Origin: Bacillus sp. (in: firmicutes)
GTDB lineage: Bacteria > Bacillota > Bacilli > Bacillales > Cytobacillaceae
Direction of reading: 5' to 3'
NCBI GenBank assembly: GCA_011524525.1
Contig: WTKE01000110.1
Coordinates: 1 to 64,000, forward strand
DNA length: 64,000 nt
This document shows, one piece after another, positions 33,006 to 42,551 of the stretch; the first letter of the stretch is position 1, and each line of letters opens with the position of its first letter. Under the pieces are notes generated by a model. That model saw only the letters and a program-made list of their open reading frames with translations. It was not told the DNA's origin and made no database searches. Position numbers and translations under genes: made by a program.

Positions 33006-34061
33006 TTGTCGAATGTTAATTATTTGCAGCAAATGGATCCGGTATTAAAAAATTACGGAGTTAAGCCACACTTTGTTGAGAGATTTGGGAAAATTTTTCG
33101 TATTTATAGTGATAAAGGAGTATTTGCTCTAAAAAAGATAGCTCCTAAACACGGAACCGATTTTATTAGACATATCCAATATCTCTATCAGAAAGGATAC
33201 AATCGGATTGTCCCTATTTATCCAACGATTGATGGACGCTATGCGGTTTTGCATAATCAAGCCTTATATTATTTGATGCCATGGTTACCAAATGAAGAAA
33301 AAGAAAATAGGAATGAAAGAAATCAACAGCTTTTCCGGGAGCTAGCGAGGCTTCATACATTGTCACTTCATGAGGTGACCATTAATCCTCAAGAAAAAGA
33401 AGAACATTATACATCTCTTTCATCACTTTGGGATAAAGAGACGGAATTTATTGAAGGCTATATTGAAGCGTGTGAAGGAAAACAATATATGTCTCCTACC
33501 GAACTTTTGTTTTGCTTGTATTATAATGACATTCGTCAAGCACTAACGTATTCCAAAAACAAGCTAAAAGAATGGTTCGAGCTAACAAAGGAAGAAACGA
33601 AGGCCAGGGCGGTCGTGGTACATGGTAAGATCTCTTCTGAGCATTTTCTCTATGATGAAAGAGGATATGGATATTTTATTAATCTTGAAGGCAGCAGAGA
33701 AGGAGCTGCCATTCATGATATTTTACCTTTTTTATCAAGACTGTTAAATACCTTTCCAAAGCGTTGTGACGACTGCATAGACTGGTTATATGTGTATTTA
33801 AAGTACTTTCCATTAAAAGAAGATGAAATGCTCTTATTATTAGGATATTTTGCGCATCCCGGACCCGTGTTAAGGGTGGTGGAAGACTATTATAAATCAA
33901 AAGAAAGAAATGAAAGAAAGTTTGTACAAAGCTTACAGAAACAATTTTGGTTATTAAAAAATTCTGAGTACGTCGTCATGCGCATAGAGGAAATTGAAAG
34001 ACAAAAAAAACAAGCTGCAGCGGCAGCAGCAGCTCAAAGTAGCGAGGGAGCCCAAAATTAA
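33006..34061 (+). CDS. ysxE: Spore coat protein YsxE (CotS-like kinase fold)
   Basis: A 351-aa protein of the CotS/YsxE family, which has the aminoglycoside phosphotransferase fold (ALKKIAPKHG N-lobe lysine region, VVHGKISSEHFLYDE where kinases carry HGDLHPGNIL). The catalytic aspartate of the HGD motif is replaced (HGK), so phosphotransfer activity is doubtful. It ends in an Ala/Gln-rich tail. TTG 33006 with GGAAGGGTTG upstream is the only sensible start. It sits directly after spoVID, as in B. subtilis, where YsxE is a SpoVID-dependent coat protein. Confidence 0.85.
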   Translation: MSNVNYLQQMDPVLKNYGVKPHFVERFGKIFRIYSDKGVFALKKIAPKHGTDFIRHIQYLYQKGYNRIVPIYPTIDGRYAVLHNQALYYLMPWLPNEEKENRNERNQQLFRELARLHTLSLHEVTINPQEKEEHYTSLSSLWDKETEFIEGYIEACEGKQYMSPTELLFCLYYNDIRQALTYSKNKLKEWFELTKEETKARAVVVHGKISSEHFLYDERGYGYFINLEGSREGAAIHDILPFLSRLLNTFPKRCDDCIDWLYVYLKYFPLKEDEMLLLLGYFAHPGPVLRVVEDYYKSKERNERKFVQSLQKQFWLLKNSEYVVMRIEEIERQKKQAAAAAAAQSSEGAQN

Positions 34062-34071
34062 GGGGCTCCCT
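34045..34071. other. Hairpin shared by ysxE and the convergent small gene
   Basis: AGGGAGCCC (34045-34053) / GGGCTCCCT (34063-34071), spanning the end of ysxE and the stop of the minus-strand gene. U-runs are poor on both strands, so termination strength is uncertain. Confidence 0.6.
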
Positions 34072-34261
34072 AAATAAATTCAAAGTGAAATGCAATAGCT
34101 AGAGCAATGAGTATGGCTAGAAACAATACATCAAATGTTGTTGGTAGAAAGATGGTTCGAATTCCTTGAAAAATACAAAAAGGGAGAATGAATTGTCTGC
34201 ATACTCCTCTCACAGTCCTTAACCATGGTGGCAATGTATAAGGATTATACCTTCTTTTCAC
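34070..34261 (-). CDS. Small membrane protein, function unknown
   Basis: 63-aa protein with a basic N-terminus (M-K-R-R-Y-N-P-Y-T-L-P-P-W) and two hydrophobic helices (about 21-38 and 43-62). A GTG start is chosen: on the minus strand TAGGAGGG lies 6 bases upstream; the longer frame from 34294 includes the ribosome binding site. A short minus-strand gene occupies the same place between ysxE and valS in B. subtilis (yszA), which suggests it is real. No function can be assigned. Confidence 0.6.
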   Translation of the reverse strand: MKRRYNPYTLPPWLRTVRGVCRQFILPFCIFQGIRTIFLPTTFDVLFLAILIALAIAFHFEFI

Positions 34262-34363
34262 ACCAATCCCTCCTAAGTTCATAATGTAAACCAAAAGACG
34301 CTAGGAAAAAAATGCTTCTTCCATTACTCTATGTATGGTTATAAAAAAATATGGGTATCCTTA

Positions 34364-34393
34364 TTGACGTTAACGTACTTTTTTATGTAGTAT
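34364..34393 (+). promoter_or_regulatory. Sigma-A promoter of valS leader
   Basis: TTGACG (34364-34369), 18-bp spacer, TAGTAT (34388-34393), about 50 bp before the T-box stem I. Confidence 0.6.
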
Positions 34394-34439
34394 ATGGAGT
34401 ATAAATTGAAGGTTCATATTTTATCTTACATAATTAATA

Positions 34440-34697
34440 CAGAAATCTGCTTTGAAAGGGAAGAGTAGATTGGTTACTCGCTTTAAGAGAGGAAAACTCG
34501 TGTCTGGAAGGTTTTCTAAGCGTTCCAATTGAATGTCGCCCTTGAGCATCTTTTACGAACAGCTATGCTTTGTAGTGAAAGACGGGAAGTCCGTTATCTA
34601 TTTTAAGAGCCAATCATGGTTTATTTATTGATTGGAAAAAAGGTGGTACCGCGAAGCAAACTCCATTCGTCCTTTTTAGACGATTGGAGTTTTTTTG
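34440..34697 (+). ncRNA. Valine T-box leader of valS
   Basis: tRNA-sensing leader in the 459-bp gap before valS. The specifier context GAAT-GTC-GCC gives codon GTC (Val) at 34535-34537. The T-box sequence AAGGTGGTACCGCGAA is at about 34639-34655. The terminator pairs AACTCCATTCGTC (34659-34671) with GACGATTGGAGTT (34679-34691; one T-T mismatch), then TTTTTG. Uncharged tRNA-Val should promote read-through into valS. Confidence 0.92.
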
Positions 34698-34720
34698 TAT
34701 TTAGCTTAGGAGGGAACAAA

Positions 34721-37366
34721 ATGGAAACAAATGAATTAACAATGCCAACCAAATACGATCCAAATACGATTGAACGAGGTCGATACGATTGGTGGCTAAA
34801 GGGAAAATACTTTCAAGCACTTAATGACCAAGAGAAAGAGCCATATACAATCGTTATTCCACCACCGAACGTAACAGGCAAGCTACACTTAGGGCATGCC
34901 TGGGATACCACCTTGCAGGATATATTAACGAGAATGAAACGTATGCAAGGATATGATGTATTGTGGTTACCAGGAATGGACCATGCTGGTATTGCCACAC
35001 AAGCAAAGGTGGAAGAAAAGCTTCGTGCCGAGGGGAAAAGCCGATATGATCTTGGTCGTGAGGCATTTGTAGAAGAAACTTGGAAGTGGAAAGAAGAGTA
35101 TGCGAGTCATATTCGTGAGCAGTGGTCAAAGTTAGGTCTAGGTCTGGACTACAGCAGAGAGCGTTTTACGCTGGATGAAGGATTGTCGAAAGCAGTAAGA
35201 GAGGTTTTTGTTTCTTTATATAAAAAGGGTCTTATCTACCGAGGAGAGTATATCATCAACTGGGATCCAGCAACAAAAACAGCACTTTCTGATATTGAAG
35301 TTATTTATAAGGATGTTCAAGGTGCTTTCTACCATATGAAGTATCCTTTGAGTGACGGTTCTGGATTTATTGAAGTGGCAACCACAAGACCAGAAACCAT
35401 GCTTGGAGACACGGCAGTTGCTGTACACCCTGAGGATGATAGATATAAGGACTTGATTGGGAAAACAGTTATTTTACCAATTGTTGGTCGTGAGATCCCA
35501 ATCGTTGGTGACGACTATGTAGATATGGAATTCGGTTCAGGCGCAGTGAAAATAACTCCGGCACATGATCCAAATGACTTTGAAATTGGAAATAGACATA
35601 ATCTTGAACGCGTACTAGTAATGAACGAAGATGGCACGATGAATGCGAATGCTGGTAAGTACCAAGGGCTGGACCGGTTCGAGTGTCGTAAGCAAATTGT
35701 TAAGGATCTACAAGCGGATGACGTGTTATTTAAAATTGAAGAGCATATGCACTCAGTAGGGCACTCAGAAAGAAGTGGTGCAGTAGTTGAGCCGTATTTA
35801 TCAACACAGTGGTTTGTTAAAATGCAACCTCTAGCAGATGAAGCCATTGCCTTACAACAGAAAGAAGAAAAAGTGAATTTTGTTCCTGACCGATTTGAGA
35901 ACACGTATCTGCGCTGGATGGAAAACATTCGTGACTGGTGTATTTCTCGTCAGCTTTGGTGGGGCCATCGTATCCCAGCTTGGTATCACAAACAAACAGG
36001 AGAGGTACATGTTGATCATGAGCCTCCTGCAGATATTGAAAACTGGGAACAGGATAAGGACGTATTAGATACATGGTTTAGCTCTGCACTTTGGCCGTTT
36101 TCGACGATGGGATGGCCAGATATTGAATCAAGTGATTACAAGCGTTACTATCCAACCGATTGTCTTGTAACTGGTTACGACATCATCTTTTTCTGGGTAT
36201 CAAGAATGATCTTCCAAGGGTTGGAATTCACAGGAGAACGTCCATTTAAAGATGTCCTTATCCACGGACTTGTTCGAGATGCTGAAGGGCGAAAAATGAG
36301 TAAGTCACTTGGAAACGGTGTTGATCCGATGGAGGTAATTGATAAGTATGGTGCAGACTCATTGCGTTATTTCTTATCGACAGGAAGCTCTCCAGGGCAA
36401 GATTTACGTTATAGTACGGAAAAGGTAGAAGCAACTTGGAACTTTGCTAATAAAATCTGGAATGCATCAAGATTTGCGTTAATGAATATGGACGGATTAA
36501 CGTATGAACAAATCGACTTAAGTGGTGAAAAGTCTGTAGCAGATAAATGGATTTTGACTAGACTAAATGAAACCATTGAAACAGTAACAAGACTATCGGA
36601 TCGATATGAATTTGGTGAGGTTGGTCGTGTTCTATACAATTTTATTTGGGATGACTTCTGTGATTGGTATATCGAAATGGCGAAGCTTCCACTGTATGGT
36701 GAGGATGAAGCAGCAAAGTTAACAACAAGATCTATATTAGCTTATGTACTTGATCAAACAATGAGACTCCTACACCCATTCATGCCGTTTATTACAGAGG
36801 AAATTTGGCAGAACCTTCCTCATAATGGAGAGTCAATTACGGTTGCAACATGGCCTGTAGTTAACGAGGAGTTAACTGATCATCAAGCTGCTTCCGATAT
36901 GAAGCTATTGGTTGAGATTATTCGTTCGGTACGAAACATCCGTGCAGAAGTAAATACTCCGCTAAGCAAAAAGATCAACATGATTGTAAAAGGTAAAGAC
37001 GACAAAATCTCTGCTGTATTGGAAAAGAATCGTGCATATATTGAACGCTTCTGTAATCCTGAGCAATTAGTCATTGGAACAGTAGTTGACGAGCCAGAAA
37101 AAGCGATGACAGCTGTTGTAACAGGAGCAGAAATTATTCTTCCATTAGCTGGATTGCTAAATATAGAGGAAGAAATTGCACGACTAGGAAAGGAATATGC
37201 AAAGCTAACCCAAGAGGTAGAACGAGTGCAAAAGAAACTCAGCAATGAAGGTTTTGTGAAGAAGGCCCCTGAGAAAGTAATTAATGAAGAACGTGCAAAA
37301 GAGAAAGACTACATGGAAAAACGAGCACTAGTAGAAACACGTTTAAATGAACTAAAAGGACTATAA
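34721..37366 (+). CDS. valS: Valyl-tRNA synthetase
   Basis: Class Ia synthetase (881 aa). Signature HIGH appears as KLHLGHAWD near residue 55, KMSKS as [11 protein letters not shown] near residue 525. The editing (CP1) domain lies between them with [17 protein letters not shown]. The anticodon-binding domain and a C-terminal coiled coil ([19 protein letters not shown] onward) complete it. ATG 34721 follows TTAGGAGGG; the open frame upstream to 34616 is T-box terminator sequence. Expression is controlled by the valine T-box. Confidence 0.96.
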   Translation: METNELTMPTKYDPNTIERGRYDWWLKGKYFQALNDQEKEPYTIVIPPPNVTGKLHLGHAWDTTLQDILTRMKRMQGYDVLWLPGMDHAGIATQAKVEEKLRAEGKSRYDLGREAFVEETWKWKEEYASHIREQWSKLGLGLDYSRERFTLDEGLSKAVREVFVSLYKKGLIYRGEYIINWDPATKTALSDIEVIYKDVQGAFYHMKYPLSDGSGFIEVATTRPETMLGDTAVAVHPEDDRYKDLIGKTVILPIVGREIPIVGDDYVDMEFGSGAVKITPAHDPNDFEIGNRHNLERVLVMNEDGTMNANAGKYQGLDRFECRKQIVKDLQADDVLFKIEEHMHSVGHSERSGAVVEPYLSTQWFVKMQPLADEAIALQQKEEKVNFVPDRFENTYLRWMENIRDWCISRQLWWGHRIPAWYHKQTGEVHVDHEPPADIENWEQDKDVLDTWFSSALWPFSTMGWPDIESSDYKRYYPTDCLVTGYDIIFFWVSRMIFQGLEFTGERPFKDVLIHGLVRDAEGRKMSKSLGNGVDPMEVIDKYGADSLRYFLSTGSSPGQDLRYSTEKVEATWNFANKIWNASRFALMNMDGLTYEQIDLSGEKSVADKWILTRLNETIETVTRLSDRYEFGEVGRVLYNFIWDDFCDWYIEMAKLPLYGEDEAAKLTTRSILAYVLDQTMRLLHPFMPFITEEIWQNLPHNGESITVATWPVVNEELTDHQAASDMKLLVEIIRSVRNIRAEVNTPLSKKINMIVKGKDDKISAVLEKNRAYIERFCNPEQLVIGTVVDEPEKAMTAVVTGAEIILPLAGLLNIEEEIARLGKEYAKLTQEVERVQKKLSNEGFVKKAPEKVINEERAKEKDYMEKRALVETRLNELKGL

Positions 37367-37375
37367 TATTTAGTA

Positions 37376-37400
37376 GGACGAATCTAAAATAGATTCGTCC
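37376..37400 (+). other. Hairpin between valS and folC
   Basis: Perfect 11-bp stem GGACGAATCTA / TAGATTCGTCC with loop AAA and no U-run (TCACTAC follows). Looks like an mRNA 3'-end stabiliser or processing barrier rather than a terminator. Confidence 0.7.
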
Positions 37401-37427
37401 TCACTACATTATGAAAGGTGAACCAAC

Positions 37428-38738
37428 ATGTTTTTGACTTATGAAGAAGCAGTGGCATGGATTCATGCTAGATTAAGGCTCGGAATCAAGCCAGGGCTTA
37501 CAAGAATGGAGTGGATGATGGACAGACTTGGTCATCCAGAGAAACAATTTCAATCCGTACATATCGGGGGGACGAACGGAAAAGGTTCGACTGTTACATT
37601 TTTAAGATCCATTTTAGAAGAGCAGGGCTATACGGTTGGCACCTTTACTTCACCCTATTTTGAGCAATTTAACGAACGAATTAGTGTGAATGGAAAGCCT
37701 ATCTCTAACGATGATATTGTTCGTTTAGTCAATATTATTCAACCTTTGAGTGATGAACTTGAGCAAACGGAACTTGGAGGACCAACGGAGTTTGAGATTA
37801 TAACAGCTATGTCGCTCGTATTTTTTGGTCAGTTGGGCTCGGTTGATATAGTACTATACGAGGTCGGACTAGGTGGACGGTTTGACTCAACCAATATAAT
37901 AAATCCTCTTTTGTCGATTATTACAAGCATAGGTCTTGACCATACAGCCATCTTAGGTGAGACCCATGAGAAAATTGCATTTGAAAAAGCTGGAATTATT
38001 AAGCCACTTGTACCCATCATTACAGCTGTTCACCAAACAGAAGCATTACAAGTAATTAAGAAGAAAGCATTGAAAGAGGATGCAGATTGTTTTGTATTGG
38101 GGGAAGACTTTTATGTTTCGAACCATCAATCGTTAACAAACGGGGAAGAGTTTGATTGGAAAACGGATGATAAAAACTTGTCTTCTATCCAAACGACGAT
38201 GATAGGTAAACATCAAATCGAAAATGCTTCCTTAGCGATTATGGCTGCACAGTTATTAAATGAAAAGAAGCAATTTGTCATTGATTCAACGTCTATTAGA
38301 AAGGGCATTAAAAAAGCCTATTGGCCAGGGAGATTTGAATTGGTAAGTAATGAACCGACGGTTATTATGGATGGAGCTCATAACGAAGAGGGGATACACA
38401 CATTGGTTCGTGAAGTGAAGAAACGATACCATGATAAGGAAATTCACATCGTTTTTGCGGCGTTAAGAGATAAAAAGCTAGATGGAATGATTCAAGAATT
38501 AGATGAAATCGCTTCTCAAATCACCTTTGTATCCTTTGATTTTCCACGTGCAGCAACTAGCAAGGAACTCTACTTGATTAGTTTGTCTGAACATAAAAAA
38601 GAAAATATGGATTGGGAGGCAACTATTGAAGAAAAATTACTCCATCTAAAGGAAAATCAAGTACTTGTTATTACGGGTTCGCTATATTTTTTAGCAGAGG
38701 TAAAACCAAAATTACTCAAATTACTAGAATCAATATAA
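37428..38738 (+). CDS. folC: Folylpolyglutamate synthase / dihydrofolate synthase
   Basis: Mur-ligase-family enzyme (436 aa) adding glutamates to folates (and possibly to dihydropteroate). P-loop HIGGTNGKGSTVTFLRS is near residue 45, the omega-loop region follows (TSPYFEQFNERISVNG), and the C-terminal domain has MDGAHNEEGI. Length and valS-folC neighbourhood match B. subtilis FolC. Start ATG behind GAAAGGTG. Confidence 0.94.
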   Translation: MFLTYEEAVAWIHARLRLGIKPGLTRMEWMMDRLGHPEKQFQSVHIGGTNGKGSTVTFLRSILEEQGYTVGTFTSPYFEQFNERISVNGKPISNDDIVRLVNIIQPLSDELEQTELGGPTEFEIITAMSLVFFGQLGSVDIVLYEVGLGGRFDSTNIINPLLSIITSIGLDHTAILGETHEKIAFEKAGIIKPLVPIITAVHQTEALQVIKKKALKEDADCFVLGEDFYVSNHQSLTNGEEFDWKTDDKNLSSIQTTMIGKHQIENASLAIMAAQLLNEKKQFVIDSTSIRKGIKKAYWPGRFELVSNEPTVIMDGAHNEEGIHTLVREVKKRYHDKEIHIVFAALRDKKLDGMIQELDEIASQITFVSFDFPRAATSKELYLISLSEHKKENMDWEATIEEKLLHLKENQVLVITGSLYFLAEVKPKLLKLLESI

Positions 38739-38822
38739 ATAAGCTATGACAAATATCTGAATCTTTGATAAACTTAACGTGAGATAAGTCTTTTCACCCA
38801 TTAATAAAGGAGGAGGAAGGAA

Positions 38823-40538
38823 TTGGATCCAAAAGCAAGGAAAATTATTTGGATATCTTGGCTATTCATTGTCCCAGTTGGACTCTATTTAACATATTCC
38901 TTTTTCCCACCATTAATAAGCGGTCTAGATTTTGATCTATTTGCCTTTCTATTACTAATCTCTTTTGTAGCATCTGTTCCAATGGTTGTAAATAATACTC
39001 CTATTTTTCTTATTCAATGGGTATCATTGGCGGTGTTTTTAACATTTGGTTTATTTTATGAAATGATACTTGTGCAATTTGGTATCATTGTTCTTTTAAT
39101 TAAACTTCGTGTCACAAAACAGCAATTATATCGTTTTCCCCTAAATTCACTTATGTTTTTTATTTGCTCACTTCTCAGTGGAGTGATTTATTATGCTTTA
39201 GGTGGCGTTCATGGCCTTGCCTTGGTAGAGAATCCGAAGCTTTTACTGATTGCGATAACTTACGCAGTTGTAAATTATGCTCTTAATCAGCTGATTTTAT
39301 CAGGTATTAGATATGCCTTGTTTAAGCAAAAACAGCAGTACTTTGGTAAGGATTTTATTTGGGAAACTATTACATCTATCCTTACATTGCCAATAGGGTT
39401 GGTTTTATACACATTATATATCGAGGTCGGCATTGTCGCTCTATTATTTGTTGGAGTACCGTTTGCTAGTCTATCGATTATTTTAAACCTCTACTACTCC
39501 ACGGAAAAGGTGAATAGTTATCTCCAAAAAGCAGCGAAAATAGGACATGAGCTTGCTGAAAGACTTGATGTGGACGGAGTATTGGGACTCTTCTTACAAA
39601 AAATAAAAACCCTGCTTCCAGTAGATGAAGCGTTTGTGTTGGATAAAGAGAATGGACATTTGCACATTATTAAAATGGAGAGAAGTGACGAAGAGTTTGG
39701 ATCCTTTGGGTCAATGAAACCTTTAAAAAAAGGAGAAGGGATTGGTGGAAAAGTTTGGGCAGATAAGAACGCCCTTATTTTCTCAAGCAGCAAAGAGTGG
39801 AAATCCATAACGAAAGAGCCACTTTCCCCGAAAATGGAGAGTGTACTTTGCGTTCCGATTGTTAAAAGCAACGAAGTGGTTGCTGTCTTATTGCTAGCTT
39901 CTTCTGAAAAAAGGGCGTATGAAAAATCACAGCTTATGATTCTTGAAATATTATGCTCTTATTTGGCTGTTGCGGTGGAGAATGCGAGACATTATGAGAA
40001 GACAAAAGAAATAAGTGAGCGGTGTGCACTTACCAATCTGTACAACTTTCGATACTTAGATAATGAGCTACAAGTAGAGTACGAGAAGTTGGTGGCTGCT
40101 GAAAGAAAGAAAATCTCTCTCATTTTGTTAGATATCGACCATTTTAAGTCTGTAAACGACACATATGGACACCAAAGTGGGAATGAAATTTTAAAAGAAT
40201 TAGCTAGTCGATTAGATAACTTAGTCGGAAAAAAGGGAACTGTTGCGAGATATGGTGGAGAGGAATTTACCATTCTATTACCTGATGTTGATAAGCAAGA
40301 AGCGCTCAAGCTAGCTGAACTTGTTCGATTAACAATTGCTAATTGGCCATTTACCATTGAACAACATATTTCAGAGAAAAATAAAAAGTTGCTAGTAAAC
40401 ATTACAGCATCAATAGGCGTAGCCACATCCCCGGACGATGCGGACGATCCTCAATCATTAATACGACATGCGGACCGTGCATTATATGTAGGTGCGAAGA
40501 GAGCAGGAAGAAATAGGGTCGCTCAATACGTAGAATAA
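38823..40538 (+). CDS. Membrane GAF-GGDEF diguanylate cyclase
   Basis: 571-aa predicted c-di-GMP synthase. Residues 1-225 hold about seven to eight transmembrane helices, probably a sensory module. A GAF domain spans about 240-390 (GGKVWADKNALIF, SVLCVPIVKSNEVVAVLLLAS). The GGDEF domain at about 400-570 has an intact active-site GGEEF (ARYGGEEFTILL) and substrate/metal residues in LLDIDHFKSVNDTYGH. The product-inhibition RxxD site, expected five residues before GGEEF, is missing (GKKG there), so no I-site feedback is expected. No EAL/HD-GYP partner is in the window. A TTG start follows AGGAGGAAGG. B. subtilis has comC at this place. Confidence 0.88.
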   Translation: MDPKARKIIWISWLFIVPVGLYLTYSFFPPLISGLDFDLFAFLLLISFVASVPMVVNNTPIFLIQWVSLAVFLTFGLFYEMILVQFGIIVLLIKLRVTKQQLYRFPLNSLMFFICSLLSGVIYYALGGVHGLALVENPKLLLIAITYAVVNYALNQLILSGIRYALFKQKQQYFGKDFIWETITSILTLPIGLVLYTLYIEVGIVALLFVGVPFASLSIILNLYYSTEKVNSYLQKAAKIGHELAERLDVDGVLGLFLQKIKTLLPVDEAFVLDKENGHLHIIKMERSDEEFGSFGSMKPLKKGEGIGGKVWADKNALIFSSSKEWKSITKEPLSPKMESVLCVPIVKSNEVVAVLLLASSEKRAYEKSQLMILEILCSYLAVAVENARHYEKTKEISERCALTNLYNFRYLDNELQVEYEKLVAAERKKISLILLDIDHFKSVNDTYGHQSGNEILKELASRLDNLVGKKGTVARYGGEEFTILLPDVDKQEALKLAELVRLTIANWPFTIEQHISEKNKKLLVNITASIGVATSPDDADDPQSLIRHADRALYVGAKRAGRNRVAQYVE

Positions 40539-40584
40539 TATAGAAATTACAAAAATAACCAAGAAATTTGGCGAAATCATTCTG

Positions 40585-40618
40585 TGACAAGACGACAAAA
40601 GTCTTGTTATTTTTTTTG
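40585..40618 (+). terminator. Terminator after the GGDEF gene
   Basis: TGACAAGAC (40585-40593) / GTCTTGTTA (40601-40609), 7-nt loop, then TTTTTTTT. Confidence 0.85.
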
Positions 40619-40669
40619 TACTCTATGATAGGATGAAACAAGCACTCATCTTCGAAGGAGGCAAATGTA

Positions 40670-41755
40670 GTGGAAAACCAGAAAAAAAATACTATCACGA
40701 TTAAGATTGATGGTAAATCAAGAATGTATCAAGAGAATAAGCCAAACTTAAAACCAGAAAAAATGACTTCTAGTAAAACTTTTGTCGAAGATGATGGTCG
40801 AAAACTAGAATTCGATAAACGGTCAGTAGAAGAGGCAACTATAAAGGAACCAAATTATGAGGAAGTTGCAGCGGCTTCTGCTGAAAAGAATGAAGAAGAC
40901 TTTGACTGGATTTTGCCAGAAACTAGTGAGGAACCAGAACTAGAGGAGTACAAGATTGCTAGTTATACAAGTAAACCCAATAAGGGAAAGAGTGTGATCA
41001 AAGCCCTTAAGAAAAATAAAAACAATCTATCTCCTTCTATTTTCTTTGCCCTCTTTTTTGCCGTAATCATTGGGATGAGTTTCGGATTTATCCTCTTAAG
41101 ACTTGTCATTAGTGACCAGACGCTTGGAGGACAAGAAGTAGTTACGACGGTTCCTCCTACTGAACAACAAAGCGAACAGGCCAATGTAGTGAGTTATACA
41201 TTACCGGTTGTATCTACTTTTGTTGTTCAAGAAAGTGCTTATTCTTCGGTTGAAGCAGCGAATGAAGGCAAGAAAGTTCTTGATCAAAAGGGAATCCCCT
41301 CATCAGTCGTTACAACAGATAGAAGTTATCTGTTTGTAGGTATTGGTGTAACGAAAGAAAGTGGTAAAGCAATTGGTGAAGGTTTATTGGAAAAAGGCAT
41401 CGATGATATATATGCAAAAGAAATACAAGTCGGTGGCATTCAACTAAACGAAATCACTAGTGCGGAACAAATGCTACTAGAGCAGGCATCACAATTATAT
41501 GCACCTTTAGTGACAATTAGTACAAGTCTAACACTAGAACAAACCATTCCTGAAGAAGCTTCTAATAATGTCACACAAATGAGAGCCGAGTGGGATAAAA
41601 TTAATAGTAAAGAAATTAAAGATGAAAGATATATTCAGCTCAAAGAGGCAATAGACAAAGCGATTTCTGTCGCAATAAATCCATCAAAAGAGAAGAGCAC
41701 AGAGCTTCAGCAGCATTTATTAAGCTTTTTGTCTTTATACCAATCAGAAAAATAA
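40670..41755 (+). CDS. spoIIB: Stage II sporulation protein SpoIIB (SPOR domain)
   Basis: 361-aa protein with a cytoplasmic charged N-terminus (1-120), one transmembrane segment at about 127-150 (FFALFFAVIIGMSFGFILL), a Ser/Thr/Gln linker and a SPOR-type peptidoglycan-binding domain at about 185-260 (FVVQESAYSSVEAANEG, SYLFVGIGVTKESG). In B. subtilis SpoIIB localises to the sporulation septum and helps its dissolution and engulfment. GTG 40670 follows AAGGAGG. The position just before maf matches B. subtilis spoIIB. Sequence outside the SPOR domain is weakly conserved. Confidence 0.8.
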   Translation: MENQKKNTITIKIDGKSRMYQENKPNLKPEKMTSSKTFVEDDGRKLEFDKRSVEEATIKEPNYEEVAAASAEKNEEDFDWILPETSEEPELEEYKIASYTSKPNKGKSVIKALKKNKNNLSPSIFFALFFAVIIGMSFGFILLRLVISDQTLGGQEVVTTVPPTEQQSEQANVVSYTLPVVSTFVVQESAYSSVEAANEGKKVLDQKGIPSSVVTTDRSYLFVGIGVTKESGKAIGEGLLEKGIDDIYAKEIQVGGIQLNEITSAEQMLLEQASQLYAPLVTISTSLTLEQTIPEEASNNVTQMRAEWDKINSKEIKDERYIQLKEAIDKAISVAINPSKEKSTELQQHLLSFLSLYQSEK

Positions 41756-41802
41756 AAATATCGACATTTTCGGATATTTTCCGGGAAATGGCGAGAAACT
41801 AG

Positions 41803-41841
41803 CAGAGTCTTGTCAATCCATTGACAAGCTCTGTTTTTTTA
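41803..41841 (+). terminator. Terminator after spoIIB
   Basis: CAGAGTCTTGTCAA (41803-41816) / TTGACAAGCTCTG (41821-41833) with one bulge and a 4-nt loop, then TTTTTTT. Confidence 0.9.
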
Positions 41842-41950
41842 AAATTTTTTTAAGAAAAAAAGTTCAGTTAAAAAATGACTCTCATCCTATTTTTTGTTAC
41901 GATAAAAAGGTATCTCCCCTATGATCCAAATAAAAAGGTAAGGTGATCTT

Positions 41951-42508
41951 ATGCAAAACCTCATTTTAGCCTCATCCTCTCCTCGACGAAAGGAACTGTT
42001 ATCTATTCTTCAAATCCCGTTTGAGGTAAAAGCAAGTGATGTGGATGAAACCTTTCATTCTGAACTTGCACCCCATGAAGTTGTTATTCATTTAGCAGAT
42101 CGTAAGGCAAAGCATGTGTCAAAAAATGACTCTTCAGCTATTGTCATTGGTGCAGACACGATTGTTGTGGCTGCTGGTGAAATTTTAGGGAAACCTGATA
42201 ATCCAACCGAAGCTTTTGAGATGTTAAGGAAATTATCTGGTTCAACACATTCTGTTTACACAGGAGTTGCGATTGTATCGGCTGCTCGTACAACGACTTT
42301 TTATGAAAAAACGGATGTAACATTCTGGGAGTTAACTGACGAAGAAATTCACTCCTATATAAGTACCGGTGAACCGTACGATAAGGCGGGAAGCTATGGT
42401 ATACAGGGATTCGGTAGCACGTTAGTGAAACGAATTTCTGGTGATTATTTTACGGTTGTTGGATTACCGATAGCACGCCTTGTCCGCGAATTAAAACCTT
42501 TTAGGTGA
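41951..42508 (+). CDS. maf: Maf nucleotide pyrophosphatase
   Basis: House-cleaning nucleoside triphosphate pyrophosphatase (185 aa) of the Maf family, expected to act on dTTP/UTP and modified nucleotides. Diagnostic N-terminal ASSSPRRKELL and the VIGADTIVVAAGEILGKP block are intact, as is the YDKAGSYGIQGFG motif. Overexpression of Maf inhibits septation in B. subtilis. It is followed after 43 bp by radC, whose ribosome binding site is in a hairpin. Confidence 0.94.
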   Translation: MQNLILASSSPRRKELLSILQIPFEVKASDVDETFHSELAPHEVVIHLADRKAKHVSKNDSSAIVIGADTIVVAAGEILGKPDNPTEAFEMLRKLSGSTHSVYTGVAIVSAARTTTFYEKTDVTFWELTDEEIHSYISTGEPYDKAGSYGIQGFGSTLVKRISGDYFTVVGLPIARLVRELKPFR

Positions 42509-42523
42509 TGAAAGTTCAACGTC

Positions 42524-42547
42524 TACCTCCCAAGAAATTAGGAGGTA
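42524..42547 (+). promoter_or_regulatory. Hairpin sequestering the radC Shine-Dalgarno
   Basis: TACCTCC (42524-42530) is perfectly complementary to GGAGGTA (42541-42547), which is the radC ribosome binding site, with a 10-nt loop between. The 7-bp stem would hide the site unless opened by ribosomes leaving maf (stop at 42508) or by another factor. Confidence 0.6.
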
Positions 42548-42551
42548 TGAA

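Noticed and set aside
37376-37400. Rho-independent terminator between valS and folC
   Set aside because: The stem is perfect but no U-run follows; reported as a plain hairpin instead.
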